Below, piece after piece: positions 57,298 through 64,000 of a DNA stretch of 64,000 nucleotides; the stretch's first letter is position 1, and every line of letters starts with the position of its first letter. This DNA is from Nocardioides ginsengisegetis (GTDB taxonomy: Bacteria; Actinomycetota; Actinomycetes; Propionibacteriales; Nocardioidaceae), in the NCBI RefSeq assembly GCF_014138045.1, contig NZ_JACGXA010000001.1:1597001-1661000 (forward strand). Direction: 5' to 3'. Under the pieces are notes generated by a model. That model was not told where the DNA came from and did no database searches. It worked only from the letters and a program-made list of their open reading frames with translations. The position numbers and the translations under genes are program-made.

Positions 57298-57986
57298 TGG
57301 CCCCCGAGAGCGAGGAAGCGGCGTACCAGCGTGCCGGTTTCGGCAACCAGTTGACGCTGGGATCTCGTCCAGCGGTGATCGTCGTGGACCTCTCACTCGG
57401 CTTCACCGACCCCTCCTCGGCCGTGGGAGGCGACCTACGCGACGTCGTCGCGAACACGCGGCGGGTTCTCGACGTCGCCAGGGCCGAGGGAGTTCCGATC
57501 ATCTTCACGACGATCGCCTTCGAGCCCGACTACTCCAACATCGGTTTGTGGATCTCCAAGGTCCCGGGTGCCAAGCAGCTTGTCTCGGGGACGAGATGGG
57601 TGGAGATCGACCCACGACTCGACCGGCTGCCAATTGAGCCCGTCGTCGTGAAGCAAGGAGCGTCGGCGTGCTTCGGAACAACGCTGCTCGAACTTCTGAA
57701 GGAACTACACGTTGACACCGCCATCGTGACCGGCACGAGCACGAGTGGCTGCGTACGCGCGACGGTGGTCGACCTCTTCCAGGCGGAGGTTCCGGTCCTT
57801 GTCCCCTCCGAATGTGTGGGTGACCGATTCAGCAGCTCTCACGACGCTGCGCTGTTCGACTTGAACGCCAAGTATGCGGACGTCGTTACGACCGTTGAGG
57901 CATGCGACTTCCTCCGAACCGTGCATCCGTCGGATTCGGACCCGACGACCAACCAACCGACACCGAGAAAGACGGAGAACCAATGA
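57297..57986 (+). CDS. Isochorismatase-family amidohydrolase (maleamate amidase-like)
   Basis: The protein has 229 residues from the ATG at 57297. The Asp-Lys-Cys triad of cysteine-hydrolase members is complete: VIVVDLSLGFTDP (Asp31), VVVKQGASACFGT (Lys119) and VTGTSTSGCVRAT (Cys152). The SGCVRAT motif and the FTDP loop resemble maleamate amidohydrolase (NicF-type) and N-carbamoylsarcosine amidase. Placed between the LeuCD-like hydratase and a maleate isomerase-family gene, hydrolysis of maleamate or a relative to the diacid is the most likely role. Confidence 0.87.
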   Translation: MAPESEEAAYQRAGFGNQLTLGSRPAVIVVDLSLGFTDPSSAVGGDLRDVVANTRRVLDVARAEGVPIIFTTIAFEPDYSNIGLWISKVPGAKQLVSGTRWVEIDPRLDRLPIEPVVVKQGASACFGTTLLELLKELHVDTAIVTGTSTSGCVRATVVDLFQAEVPVLVPSECVGDRFSSSHDAALFDLNAKYADVVTTVEACDFLRTVHPSDSDPTTNQPTPRKTENQ

Positions 57987-58726
57987 CCAACGCTGTGAGC
58001 ATGAGGGCGCGCGTCGGCGTGCTGATCCCGTCGACGAACACGGTCGTGGAGCACGACTATTCAATCCTGCGTCCTGAGGGCGTCACTTTCCACTACAGCC
58101 GTTGCTACGTCGAGGAACCCGACCTGTCGACGGATCAAGGCGTCCAGGACTTCATCGATGCTCTGGGCCGTGCCAACGACGTCGCAGTGCGTGACGTGCT
58201 GACCTGTCGGCCCAACTTCATCACCATGGGCATGTCGGGTGAGACATTCTGGGGCGGGCGCGACGGGAACGAGGCGTTCGAGAAGGCGATCAGCGACTCG
58301 GCAGGTCTCAAAATCAGCACAGGCGCCTCCGCAATCCGCGCGGCCCTGGAGGCATACGGGGCGACATCGGTCGCCTACGTGAGCCCCTACCCACCGATGG
58401 TGAACGAGCACCTGAACCGGTACTTCTCCGACTACGGCTTCAAGGTCACCGCCGAGCACGGTCTGGGGATTCAGTCAGCCACGGCAATTGCCGACGTGTC
58501 GGAAGCGACTCTGGTCGAGGCACTGCGAGAGCTCGACGCGAGCAACCCTGACGTCATCGTTCAGGCCGGAACGAACATGTCGATGGTCCGTCTTGCAGCG
58601 GCCGCCGAGATCTTCCTGGGCAAGCCGGTGGTCGCGATCAACACCGCCACCATGTGGCACACACTGCGCCAACTGGGCATCCAAGACCAGATCCAGGGTT
58701 TCGGATCGCTCCTCAGCGACCACTGA
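57983..58726 (+). CDS. Maleate isomerase / Asp-Glu racemase-family protein without the catalytic cysteines
   Basis: The protein has 247 residues from the ATG at 57983 (ATGA). The family start VGVLIPSTNTVVEHDYSIL, the segment FITMGMSGETFWGGRDGNEAFEKAI, VAYVSPYPPMVNEHLNRYFSDYGF and the C-terminal TMWHTLRQLG place it with maleate isomerases, NicE and arylmalonate decarboxylase. Only Cys41 and Cys75 are present. At the two usual catalytic positions there are Ser/Gly (near 85) and Thr/Asn (QAGTNMSM, near 197). Double-bond isomerisation by the usual two-cysteine route is thus unlikely, and another reaction or a binding role is possible. Confidence 0.82.
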   Translation: MTNAVSMRARVGVLIPSTNTVVEHDYSILRPEGVTFHYSRCYVEEPDLSTDQGVQDFIDALGRANDVAVRDVLTCRPNFITMGMSGETFWGGRDGNEAFEKAISDSAGLKISTGASAIRAALEAYGATSVAYVSPYPPMVNEHLNRYFSDYGFKVTAEHGLGIQSATAIADVSEATLVEALRELDASNPDVIVQAGTNMSMVRLAAAAEIFLGKPVVAINTATMWHTLRQLGIQDQIQGFGSLLSDH

Positions 58727-58769
58727 CCGACCGTCCTCACCCACCAATCAGGACTTCGAGGAGATTGAC

Positions 58770-60809
58770 ATGACCACGACTCTCAACCGTTCCGACACGG
58801 ACCTCTCAGCGATCTGGCAGCCTCTCCAGATCGGGCCGATGCAGCTGAAGCACCGTGTGATCGTGCCGGCCCGCATCCTCAACTGGGCACCGGATTCGGT
58901 GCTAAGTGAGCGCCATTTCAACCACTACGAGCACCTCGTCGACGGTGGGGCGGCGATGATCATCACAGAGCAGCACGCTGCCTATCCCACTGCGAAAGGG
59001 TCCTTCCACAACGGTTGCACCGCTTGGGAGGAACGGGCGATCCCTGGTTTCGAGCGCATGGCCGAGATTGTGCACGCCCGTGACGCGCGCGGCGTTGTCC
59101 AGCTCTACGGCACCGGTGTTCACGACAAGGGCACGATGATGTTCGACGAGTGGAAGCCGCTCTGGGGTGTTTCGGAACTCCCCTCGATCGCTCATACCGA
59201 GACGCCCGTGGTCATGGGGAAGACCGAGATCGGCGAGATCATTGCGGGGTACGTCAAGTCGGCGGCCAACGTTCGCGCGGGTGGTCTTGATGGTGTAGAG
59301 CTCCATGGAGCTCATGGCTACCTTCTGGGCCAGTTCCTCAGTCGTGTCTACAACAACCGGACCGACGAGTACGGCGGCTCGGCCAAGAATCGAGCGCGAT
59401 TAATCGTCCAGATCGGTGAGGAGATCCGTTCGCGTGTCGGCACGGATCTCGCGATGGGCGTTCGGTTGTCGTATGACGAGTTCGTCGGGCCCGCGGGCAT
59501 TACCCCGGACGAGGCCGACGAGCACGTTTCGCTTCTTGTCGGCACCGGCCTGTTCGACTACTTCAGTATCAGCGCAGGCAACTACTACACGCTGGACCGG
59601 ACCGTTTCGCCGATGGAGGAGAAGGACGGGCACCTAGTGCCGTTCGCTCGGCGAGCCAAGGAGATCGTTGGTGAACGAGCGGCTGTCTTTGCGGTCGGCC
59701 GCATCAGAGACCTTCACCTCGCCGAAGAGGTAGTGAAGTCCGGATCTGCGGATGTCGTCGCCATCGGTCGCGGTCAGCTTGCCGACCCCGACCTGGTCAA
59801 CAAGACCCGAGAGGGCCGCGAGCACGAGATCATCCGGTGCACAGGCGCCAACGAGTGTGTCGCGCGGCTTTGGGACGGCCTCGAGGTCATGTGCATGATG
59901 AATCCCGTCACCGGACGTGAAGGAAAGTGGCGCGACCTTCCGATGGTTGAGCGTGTTGATTCGAAACGCGTCCTGGTCGTCGGCGGAGGACCCTCCGGCA
60001 TGAAGCTTGCCGCCGTAGCCGCTTCGCGTGGACACTCCGTCACATTGGTTGAGCGCGGGGCTGTGCTTGGAGGGCACCTCAACCTTCTCGCTTCCATGCC
60101 TGACCAGGATGGCTTCAATGTCGCGATCGATGACCTGGTTCGTGCGGTGGACAACGCGGACGTCGAAGTCCGCCTCGACACCAACGTCGACGCTGCCTTC
60201 GTCCGCGAATTCGACGCTGACGAGGTCTTTGTTGCCGAAGGTGCGCGCTACGCGGACTCCGGGGTCAGCCTCTGGACCCCGGGTGTTGATTCCTTGCCCG
60301 GGGCCGACACGCCGGCCGTTAGTGCGATCGACGAGGCCATCAAGAGATCCCAGCGTGAAGGATTTGACTGGCTCGGCGCGCGCGTGGTGATCGTCGACGA
60401 GTCGAGCACCACGCTGCCGCTCGCATTCGCCGAGCAGTTGGCTGCTGCCGGGATCAAGGTTTCGGTCATCACGCCCCAACTCATGGTGGGTAACGACGTC
60501 TTCAAGCGCGGGGAGTTCACCTGGCGCCTCCCAGCTCTGGCTGGTGGTGGAGTGGAGATGATTGCGCAACGCGTAGTGCACGGGTTCGCGGACGGAAACC
60601 TCGTGACCTCGGACATGTGGTCGCGGCAAGAGCACATCCTCGAAGGTGTCACGGCCGTCGTGCTGTCGATTTACCGAACGGGGAACACGGCGCTGTTCGA
60701 CGAGCTCGCCGACGCCGGCATCGCCGCCCACCGAATTGGCGACGGTCTGGCACCCAGAAAACTTCAGGCGATCATCTACGAATCTGAGAAGGCTGCGCGG
60801 GACCTGTAG
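58770..60809 (+). CDS. TMADH/2,4-dienoyl-CoA reductase-type flavoprotein with an incomplete Fe-S motif
   Basis: The protein has 679 residues from the ATG at 58770. The N-terminal old-yellow-enzyme barrel (about 10-345) has the FMN-site motif ELHGAHGYLLGQFLSRVYNNRTDEYGGS. The C-terminal FAD/NAD part starts KRVLVVGGGPSGMKLAAVAASRGHSVTLVERG (about 399). Between them the 4Fe-4S ligands should read C-x2-C-x2-3-C-x11-12-C. Here they are Cys357, Ala360, Cys363 and Cys375 (RCTGANEC, VMCMMNP), so one ligand is lost. Relatives reduce unsaturated CoA esters or demethylate amines; here reduction of a ring or an enoate/imide is plausible. Confidence 0.87.
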   Translation: MTTTLNRSDTDLSAIWQPLQIGPMQLKHRVIVPARILNWAPDSVLSERHFNHYEHLVDGGAAMIITEQHAAYPTAKGSFHNGCTAWEERAIPGFERMAEIVHARDARGVVQLYGTGVHDKGTMMFDEWKPLWGVSELPSIAHTETPVVMGKTEIGEIIAGYVKSAANVRAGGLDGVELHGAHGYLLGQFLSRVYNNRTDEYGGSAKNRARLIVQIGEEIRSRVGTDLAMGVRLSYDEFVGPAGITPDEADEHVSLLVGTGLFDYFSISAGNYYTLDRTVSPMEEKDGHLVPFARRAKEIVGERAAVFAVGRIRDLHLAEEVVKSGSADVVAIGRGQLADPDLVNKTREGREHEIIRCTGANECVARLWDGLEVMCMMNPVTGREGKWRDLPMVERVDSKRVLVVGGGPSGMKLAAVAASRGHSVTLVERGAVLGGHLNLLASMPDQDGFNVAIDDLVRAVDNADVEVRLDTNVDAAFVREFDADEVFVAEGARYADSGVSLWTPGVDSLPGADTPAVSAIDEAIKRSQREGFDWLGARVVIVDESSTTLPLAFAEQLAAAGIKVSVITPQLMVGNDVFKRGEFTWRLPALAGGGVEMIAQRVVHGFADGNLVTSDMWSRQEHILEGVTAVVLSIYRTGNTALFDELADAGIAAHRIGDGLAPRKLQAIIYESEKAARDL

Positions 60810-60811
60810 GC

Positions 60812-60827
60812 GTAGTGCGCGCACTAC
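60812..60827. promoter_or_regulatory. Perfect 16-bp palindrome upstream of the LysR gene
   Basis: GTAGTGCGCGCACTAC is its own reverse complement and lies 2 bp after the flavoprotein stop and 58 bp before the LysR start. It may be the binding site of the LysR protein or a terminator stem of the upstream operon. Confidence 0.55.
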
Positions 60828-60833
60828 CTGGGT

Positions 60834-60863
60834 CCGGCGAGACTAGTCCCGGCGAGAGTAGTC
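60834..60863. repeat. Tandem 15-bp repeat in the LysR promoter region
   Basis: CCGGCGAGACTAGTC (60834-60848) is directly followed by CCGGCGAGAGTAGTC (60849-60863), with one mismatch. Each unit contains a half-palindromic GACTAGTC-like core. It lies 22 bp before the LysR start and could be a regulator site or a recent duplication. Confidence 0.6.
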
Positions 60864-60885
60864 TTAGCCGATCTTGGAGGTCTCG

Positions 60886-61839
60886 ATGGAGCTAAGACAC
60901 GTCAAGGCGTTGGTGGCTGTCTCCGAAGAGCTGAACTTCACGCGCGCAGCCGAGCGCCTCCACCTTGCCCAACAGGCGCTCAGCCATCAGATCCGGCAGC
61001 TCGAGGATGAGGTCGGGACACAGCTGTTCGTGCGCACGACGCGTAAGGTCGAGTTGACGCCGGCGGGCGAGGTATTCCTCGAGCGAGTTGCTCCGGTGCT
61101 CGTGATTCTGGAGGAAGCCAAGGAGGTCGCCCGACAGGTCGCTCTCGGGGCTGAGGGACACTTGGAGATTGCCTATACCTACAGTCTCGGGATCGAGAGT
61201 CTCCCGCTGATCCTAGACCGCCTGCACGAAGTGGCTCCTCAAGTCACGCTCACCGCAGCCGTGACGCTTACCGATCAGGCGGTGCACGGGCTTCTGCGCG
61301 GACAGTTCGACCTCGCAGTCGTCCGCAATCCGGAGCCAACACCGAACCTGAAGTCCATTGTGATCCGAGAGGAGGCTGCGGGAGTCGTCATTGGCACGAA
61401 CCACCCAGCGGCGGGAAAGGACGTCGTCGACCTCGAAGACCTGGTCGACTCGACCCTCGTGATTTGGCCGAGGTGGCACTCCCCGGGATATGCGGACAAG
61501 ATCCTCCGTACCTTTCCCGTTCACCGGGACGAAGGGCGAGTGAAGGTCTATGAACGGTTCTCGCACGACGGGTTCATGGGAGACAAGGGTTCATACGAGC
61601 TGATGGCGCAAGGAACTGCGTTCCAGGTCGCGTTCCAATCTCAATACGAGACGGCTCCCGAAGGTTTCGTGTGGAAGCCGTTGCGCCCTGAGCTCCCGAT
61701 AACGGTCGAGATACTCCGCCGCGAGGGTGTGATCTCACCCGCGCAGAAGCGCTTTCTCGAGGCCGCGCGCCAAGTCTCCCGTCACTTCGGCTGGCTGACC
61801 AATAACGCGGACTCAGCCGCGCCATCACCACCAAAGTGA
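60886..61839 (+). CDS. LysR-family transcriptional regulator
   Basis: The protein has 317 residues from the ATG at 60886 (GGAGG seven bases upstream). The N-terminal helix-turn-helix MELRHVKALVAVSEELNFTRAAERLHLAQQALSHQIRQLEDEVGTQLFVRTTRKVELTPAG is standard. The effector domain (about 90-300) starts GHLEIAYTYSLGIESLPLIL and includes DLAVVRNPEP. It lies downstream of the catabolic operon and upstream of the LeuB-like gene. It probably controls both, with the palindrome and tandem repeat in front of it as candidate sites. Confidence 0.92.
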   Translation: MELRHVKALVAVSEELNFTRAAERLHLAQQALSHQIRQLEDEVGTQLFVRTTRKVELTPAGEVFLERVAPVLVILEEAKEVARQVALGAEGHLEIAYTYSLGIESLPLILDRLHEVAPQVTLTAAVTLTDQAVHGLLRGQFDLAVVRNPEPTPNLKSIVIREEAAGVVIGTNHPAAGKDVVDLEDLVDSTLVIWPRWHSPGYADKILRTFPVHRDEGRVKVYERFSHDGFMGDKGSYELMAQGTAFQVAFQSQYETAPEGFVWKPLRPELPITVEILRREGVISPAQKRFLEAARQVSRHFGWLTNNADSAAPSPPK

Positions 61840-61849
61840 TCAACCAATT

Positions 61850-61918
61850 CGGCGTGTGAATCAGGGCAATTCCTTAGTTTCACAGTCGACTCGAGCGCAC
61901 ATAGCGTGGAGAGCGCAA
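61850..61918 (+). promoter_or_regulatory. Promoter block shared with the ABC-transporter gene
   Basis: CGGCGTGTGAATC (61850-61862) and TAGCGTGGAGAGCGCAA (61902-61918) recur in the same order and nearly the same spacing (blocks 52 versus 53 bases apart) at 63170-63238. The block ends 37 bp before the LeuB-like ATG. It is probably a common promoter plus regulator site. Confidence 0.55.
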
Positions 61919-61955
61919 CCCCGCAGGGGAGCCCTACTCAACGAAGGAATGCGCC

Positions 61956-63056
61956 ATGCCTCATGCTTCACGCGATTTCAGGATCGGTGTTCTCGCCGGA
62001 GACGGCGTCGGTCCCGAGGTGACGAGGGAAGCGGTCCGAGTTCTGGAAACGATCGCTAAGGGCTTCGGACACTCATTCACGTTCACGGAAGGTCTTCTGG
62101 GCGGATGCGCGATCGAGGCCAAGGGCACGCCGCTGCCGGCTGAGACCTGGGAGCTGTGCGAGTCCAGTGATGCCCTCCTGGTTGGCTCGGTCGGTGGCGA
62201 ACAGTGGGACTCGCTTCCTGCCGATATGAATCCGGGGCTCGGTGGACTTCTTCGCCTGCGTCGAAAGCTCGACCTGTACGCGAACCTTCGCCCGGGGCTC
62301 ACGCTCTTGCCTGGCGAATCGCCGATCCGCGGCGCGGATGTGGACATCCTCCTTGTGCGCGAGGCCACTGCGGGTCTCTATTTCTCGCCCGAACGGGATC
62401 GCGTCGTCAAGGATGGGGTGGAATCTGCCTGGGACACGATGCACTACACGGCTGACGAGGTAAGACGCATCGCGGTCGTTGCGTTCGAGCTCGCCTCCGC
62501 TCGCAGTCGTCGGCTGACCTCGGTCGACAAGGCCAACGTGCTCGAGGCCTCCAAGCTGTGGCGGGACGTCGTGATCGAGGTCGCGCGTGACTTCCCGGAC
62601 GTCGAATTGGAACACCTGTACGTCGACAACTGTGCGATGCAGCTCGTGCTCCGTCCCAACGATTTCGATGTCATCGTCACCGAAAATCTGTTCGGGGACA
62701 TTCTGAGCGACGAGATCGCCGGGATCATCGGATCGCTGGGGCTCTTGCCGTCGGCGAGCCTGCGATCGGACAAGTTCGGTCTGTATGAACCGGTACACGG
62801 AGCCGCGCCGGACATCGCCGGGCGAGATCTTGCCAACCCCGCGGCCGCGATCCTGTCTGCAGCCATGCTCCTGCGCCACAGCGCCGAGCTCGAGGACGAA
62901 GCCGAATGCATCGAGCGCGCAGTCTCTGCTGTGCTTGCCGGCGGAATCCGCACCGCGGACGTGGCGCGCGGAGGACCGGCGGTCGGAACTGTGGGATTCG
63001 GCGACGCGGTCGTAGCTGAGCTCGAGGGAATCATAGCGTCGATCGCGCTGTCCTGA
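61956..63056 (+). CDS. LeuB-like beta-decarboxylating dehydrogenase
   Basis: This 366-residue NAD-dependent enzyme of the isopropylmalate/D-malate/tartrate dehydrogenase family has VLAGDGVGPEVTREAVRVLE, GLLRLRRKLDLYANLRP, VDKANVLEASKLW, VDNCAMQLVLRP, ENLFGDILSDE and EPVHGAAPDIAGRDLANPAA. The loop LLRLRRKLDLYANLRP is typical of isopropylmalate dehydrogenases. In this catabolic setting it may oxidatively decarboxylate the malate-type product of the LeuCD-like hydratase to a 2-oxoacid. Stand-alone leucine synthesis remains possible. A shared promoter block precedes it. Confidence 0.88.
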   Translation: MPHASRDFRIGVLAGDGVGPEVTREAVRVLETIAKGFGHSFTFTEGLLGGCAIEAKGTPLPAETWELCESSDALLVGSVGGEQWDSLPADMNPGLGGLLRLRRKLDLYANLRPGLTLLPGESPIRGADVDILLVREATAGLYFSPERDRVVKDGVESAWDTMHYTADEVRRIAVVAFELASARSRRLTSVDKANVLEASKLWRDVVIEVARDFPDVELEHLYVDNCAMQLVLRPNDFDVIVTENLFGDILSDEIAGIIGSLGLLPSASLRSDKFGLYEPVHGAAPDIAGRDLANPAAAILSAAMLLRHSAELEDEAECIERAVSAVLAGGIRTADVARGGPAVGTVGFGDAVVAELEGIIASIALS

Positions 63057-63169
63057 GAGCGTCTGCGCGCAATCCGCTATGACGCTTTACCCGTCGCATG
63101 TCGGGTCAATGAAGCCCATGGTCTCGTCTGCTCGAGGCAGGCGAAACCTCCGGATGGCATTCACAAACT

Positions 63170-63238
63170 CGGGGTGTGGATCTCGCGAGCACTCTTGTTT
63201 CTCTTCGGTTCCCACATCGACTTAGCGTGGAAGCACAA
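63170..63238 (+). promoter_or_regulatory. Promoter block shared with the LeuB-like gene
   Basis: CGGGGTGTGGATC (63170-63182) and TAGCGTGGAAGCACAA (63223-63238) match the block at 61850-61918. Between them lies TGTTTCTCTTCG (63196-63207), which is also found upstream of the LeuC-like gene. It lies about 120 bp before the transporter gene, and the rest of 63057-63359 shows no gene. Confidence 0.55.
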
Positions 63239-63359
63239 AGGCAGTCGGCTCCCGAGGAGCACCAAGCACTAGCGGCTAGTTCAACCAAATCGCACGGTCT
63301 TATGTCGTTCGAGTGGCGATCAATGATCGATCTGCCCTTGATGAATCCGAGGAGAGAAC

Positions 63360-64000
63360 ATGTTGTTTTCGAAGCGTCTCGTTGTGAAGCGGGCTGTGGT
63401 GTCGCTGGTGGTTTCTGGTTGTTTGGCCGTGTCGTTGGCCGGGTGTGGTTCTGGTGACTCGGCTGCCAAGGGTGGTGGTTCGTCTGCTGTTGGTGGTGGG
63501 GTGTCGGGCAAGGAGATCTACCTGGTTGGTGCGGGGGATGTGAACCCCTGGACGAAGGTCTACAACTCGGTGATCGTGAAGCGTCTGCAGGCGGAGGGTG
63601 CGAAGGTGACCTACCTGCAGGATCCGTTCGATCCGCAGATCGAGGTGCAGAACTTGGACCGGGCGATCGCGGCCAAGCCGTACGCGATCATGCTGCTCGG
63701 CCTGGACTATCGGGCGCTGACCCCGAGTCTGACTCGTGCCAAGCAGGCCGGTATCCCGGTGGTGAACATGACATCGCCAGCGACGCCGGCCGGTGAGCTG
63801 ATGGCGCTGTCGGTGGAGTCGAACAACCCCGAGTTGGGCAAGTTCGCAGCCCAGAACGTGATCGATGGACTGGCCGCTCAAGGCAAGACCCAGGGCAATG
63901 TCATCGCGATCACCGGGACGGCGGGCACGGAGATGGCGAATCTTCGGATCGAGGCGTTCAGGAAGGAGCTCGCGACCGTCCCCGGGCTGAACCTGGTCGC
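63360..64000 (+). CDS. Sugar-type ABC transporter substrate-binding lipoprotein (cut by window edge)
   Basis: The frame is open from the ATG at 63360 (GAGGAGAG ribosome site) to the window end, showing 213 residues. A lipoprotein signal ends VSLAGCGSG (lipobox LAGC, Cys29). A Gly/Ser-rich spacer follows, then a periplasmic-binding-protein type 1 domain: EIYLVGAGDVNPWTKVYNSVI, VTYLQDPFDPQIEVQNLDRAIAAKPYAIMLL, AGIPVVNMTSPATP, NNPELGKFAAQNVIDGLA and VIAITGTAGTEMANLRIEAF. This is the RbsB-like family of sugar or autoinducer transporters. It probably imports the substrate of the island. The first 50 codons are rich in T- and G-ending codons (GGT, GTG, GTT), unlike neighbouring genes. Confidence 0.85.
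   Translation, partial: MLFSKRLVVKRAVVSLVVSGCLAVSLAGCGSGDSAAKGGGSSAVGGGVSGKEIYLVGAGDVNPWTKVYNSVIVKRLQAEGAKVTYLQDPFDPQIEVQNLDRAIAAKPYAIMLLGLDYRALTPSLTRAKQAGIPVVNMTSPATPAGELMALSVESNNPELGKFAAQNVIDGLAAQGKTQGNVIAITGTAGTEMANLRIEAFRKELATVPGLNLV

Overview
The window is very GC-rich DNA with dense, 4-bp-overlapping operons, frequent GTG starts and gene sets typical of soil Actinomycetota. Nocardioides or a close relative is the best guess, from gene content and style only. No rRNA or tRNA gene and no CRISPR array was seen.

Region 1 (1-17184, minus strand, plus the relaxase at 17467-20994) is conjugative or integrative-element backbone. It has type IV secretion-type membrane proteins, a large multidomain peptidoglycan hydrolase, a VirB8-like anchored protein, a ParB-like protein and a Prim-Pol primase/polymerase. 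These are followed by a complete-looking Tad (tight adherence) pilus locus: SAF/CpaB, TadZ-like, TadA ATPase, TadB, TadC, a small Flp-like pilin and three TadE/G-like pseudopilins, with a LysM/BTAD membrane protein. A MobF (TrwC/TraA) relaxase-helicase follows on the other strand, and an inverted repeat in the gap before it is an oriT candidate. A gene-poor stretch (20995-22572) separates this from a three-gene operon of small unknown proteins; its last member carries a C2H2-type zinc-finger spacing.

Region 2 (23712-29446) is a TPP-riboswitch-controlled thiamine operon: thiE, thiO, thiS, thiG, a second ThiE/TenI-like gene, thiD and thiC, ending at a strong hairpin. A second small protein with the same zinc-finger spacing lies just beyond it.

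Region 3 (30550-47313) starts with an Lrp-type regulator divergent from a 2-oxoacid dehydrogenase complex (E1alpha, E1beta, E2, E3), followed by a PaaG-like isomerase and a lipoate ligase-like gene. Next comes the phenylacetyl-CoA pathway: paaZ and an EthD-like gene on the minus strand, then paaABCDE, a thiolase (paaJ), paaF and paaH on the plus strand, a decayed paaI, and the TetR regulator paaR. A TetR-type palindrome lies between the divergent paaZ and paaA. No phenylacetate-CoA ligase (paaK) is present here. The 2-oxoacid dehydrogenase may instead feed phenylpyruvate-derived phenylacetyl-CoA into the pathway.

Region 4 (47451-64000) is a catabolic island. One operon is MaoC, acyl-CoA dehydrogenase, MaoC, CitE-like lyase and class III CoA-transferase, closed by a bidirectional hairpin. 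Facing it are an asparaginase-like protein and a dihydropyrimidinase/hydantoinase. Divergent from those are an SDR, LeuC/LeuD-like hydratase subunits, an isochorismatase-family amidase, a maleate isomerase/Asp-Glu racemase-family protein, a TMADH/old-yellow-enzyme-type flavoprotein, a LysR regulator, a LeuB-like dehydrogenase and the start of a sugar-type ABC transporter binding lipoprotein. Together these look like uptake and breakdown of a cyclic amide/imide or N-heterocycle through a maleate-type diacid. Several of the enzymes lack textbook catalytic residues, so the real chemistry may be new.
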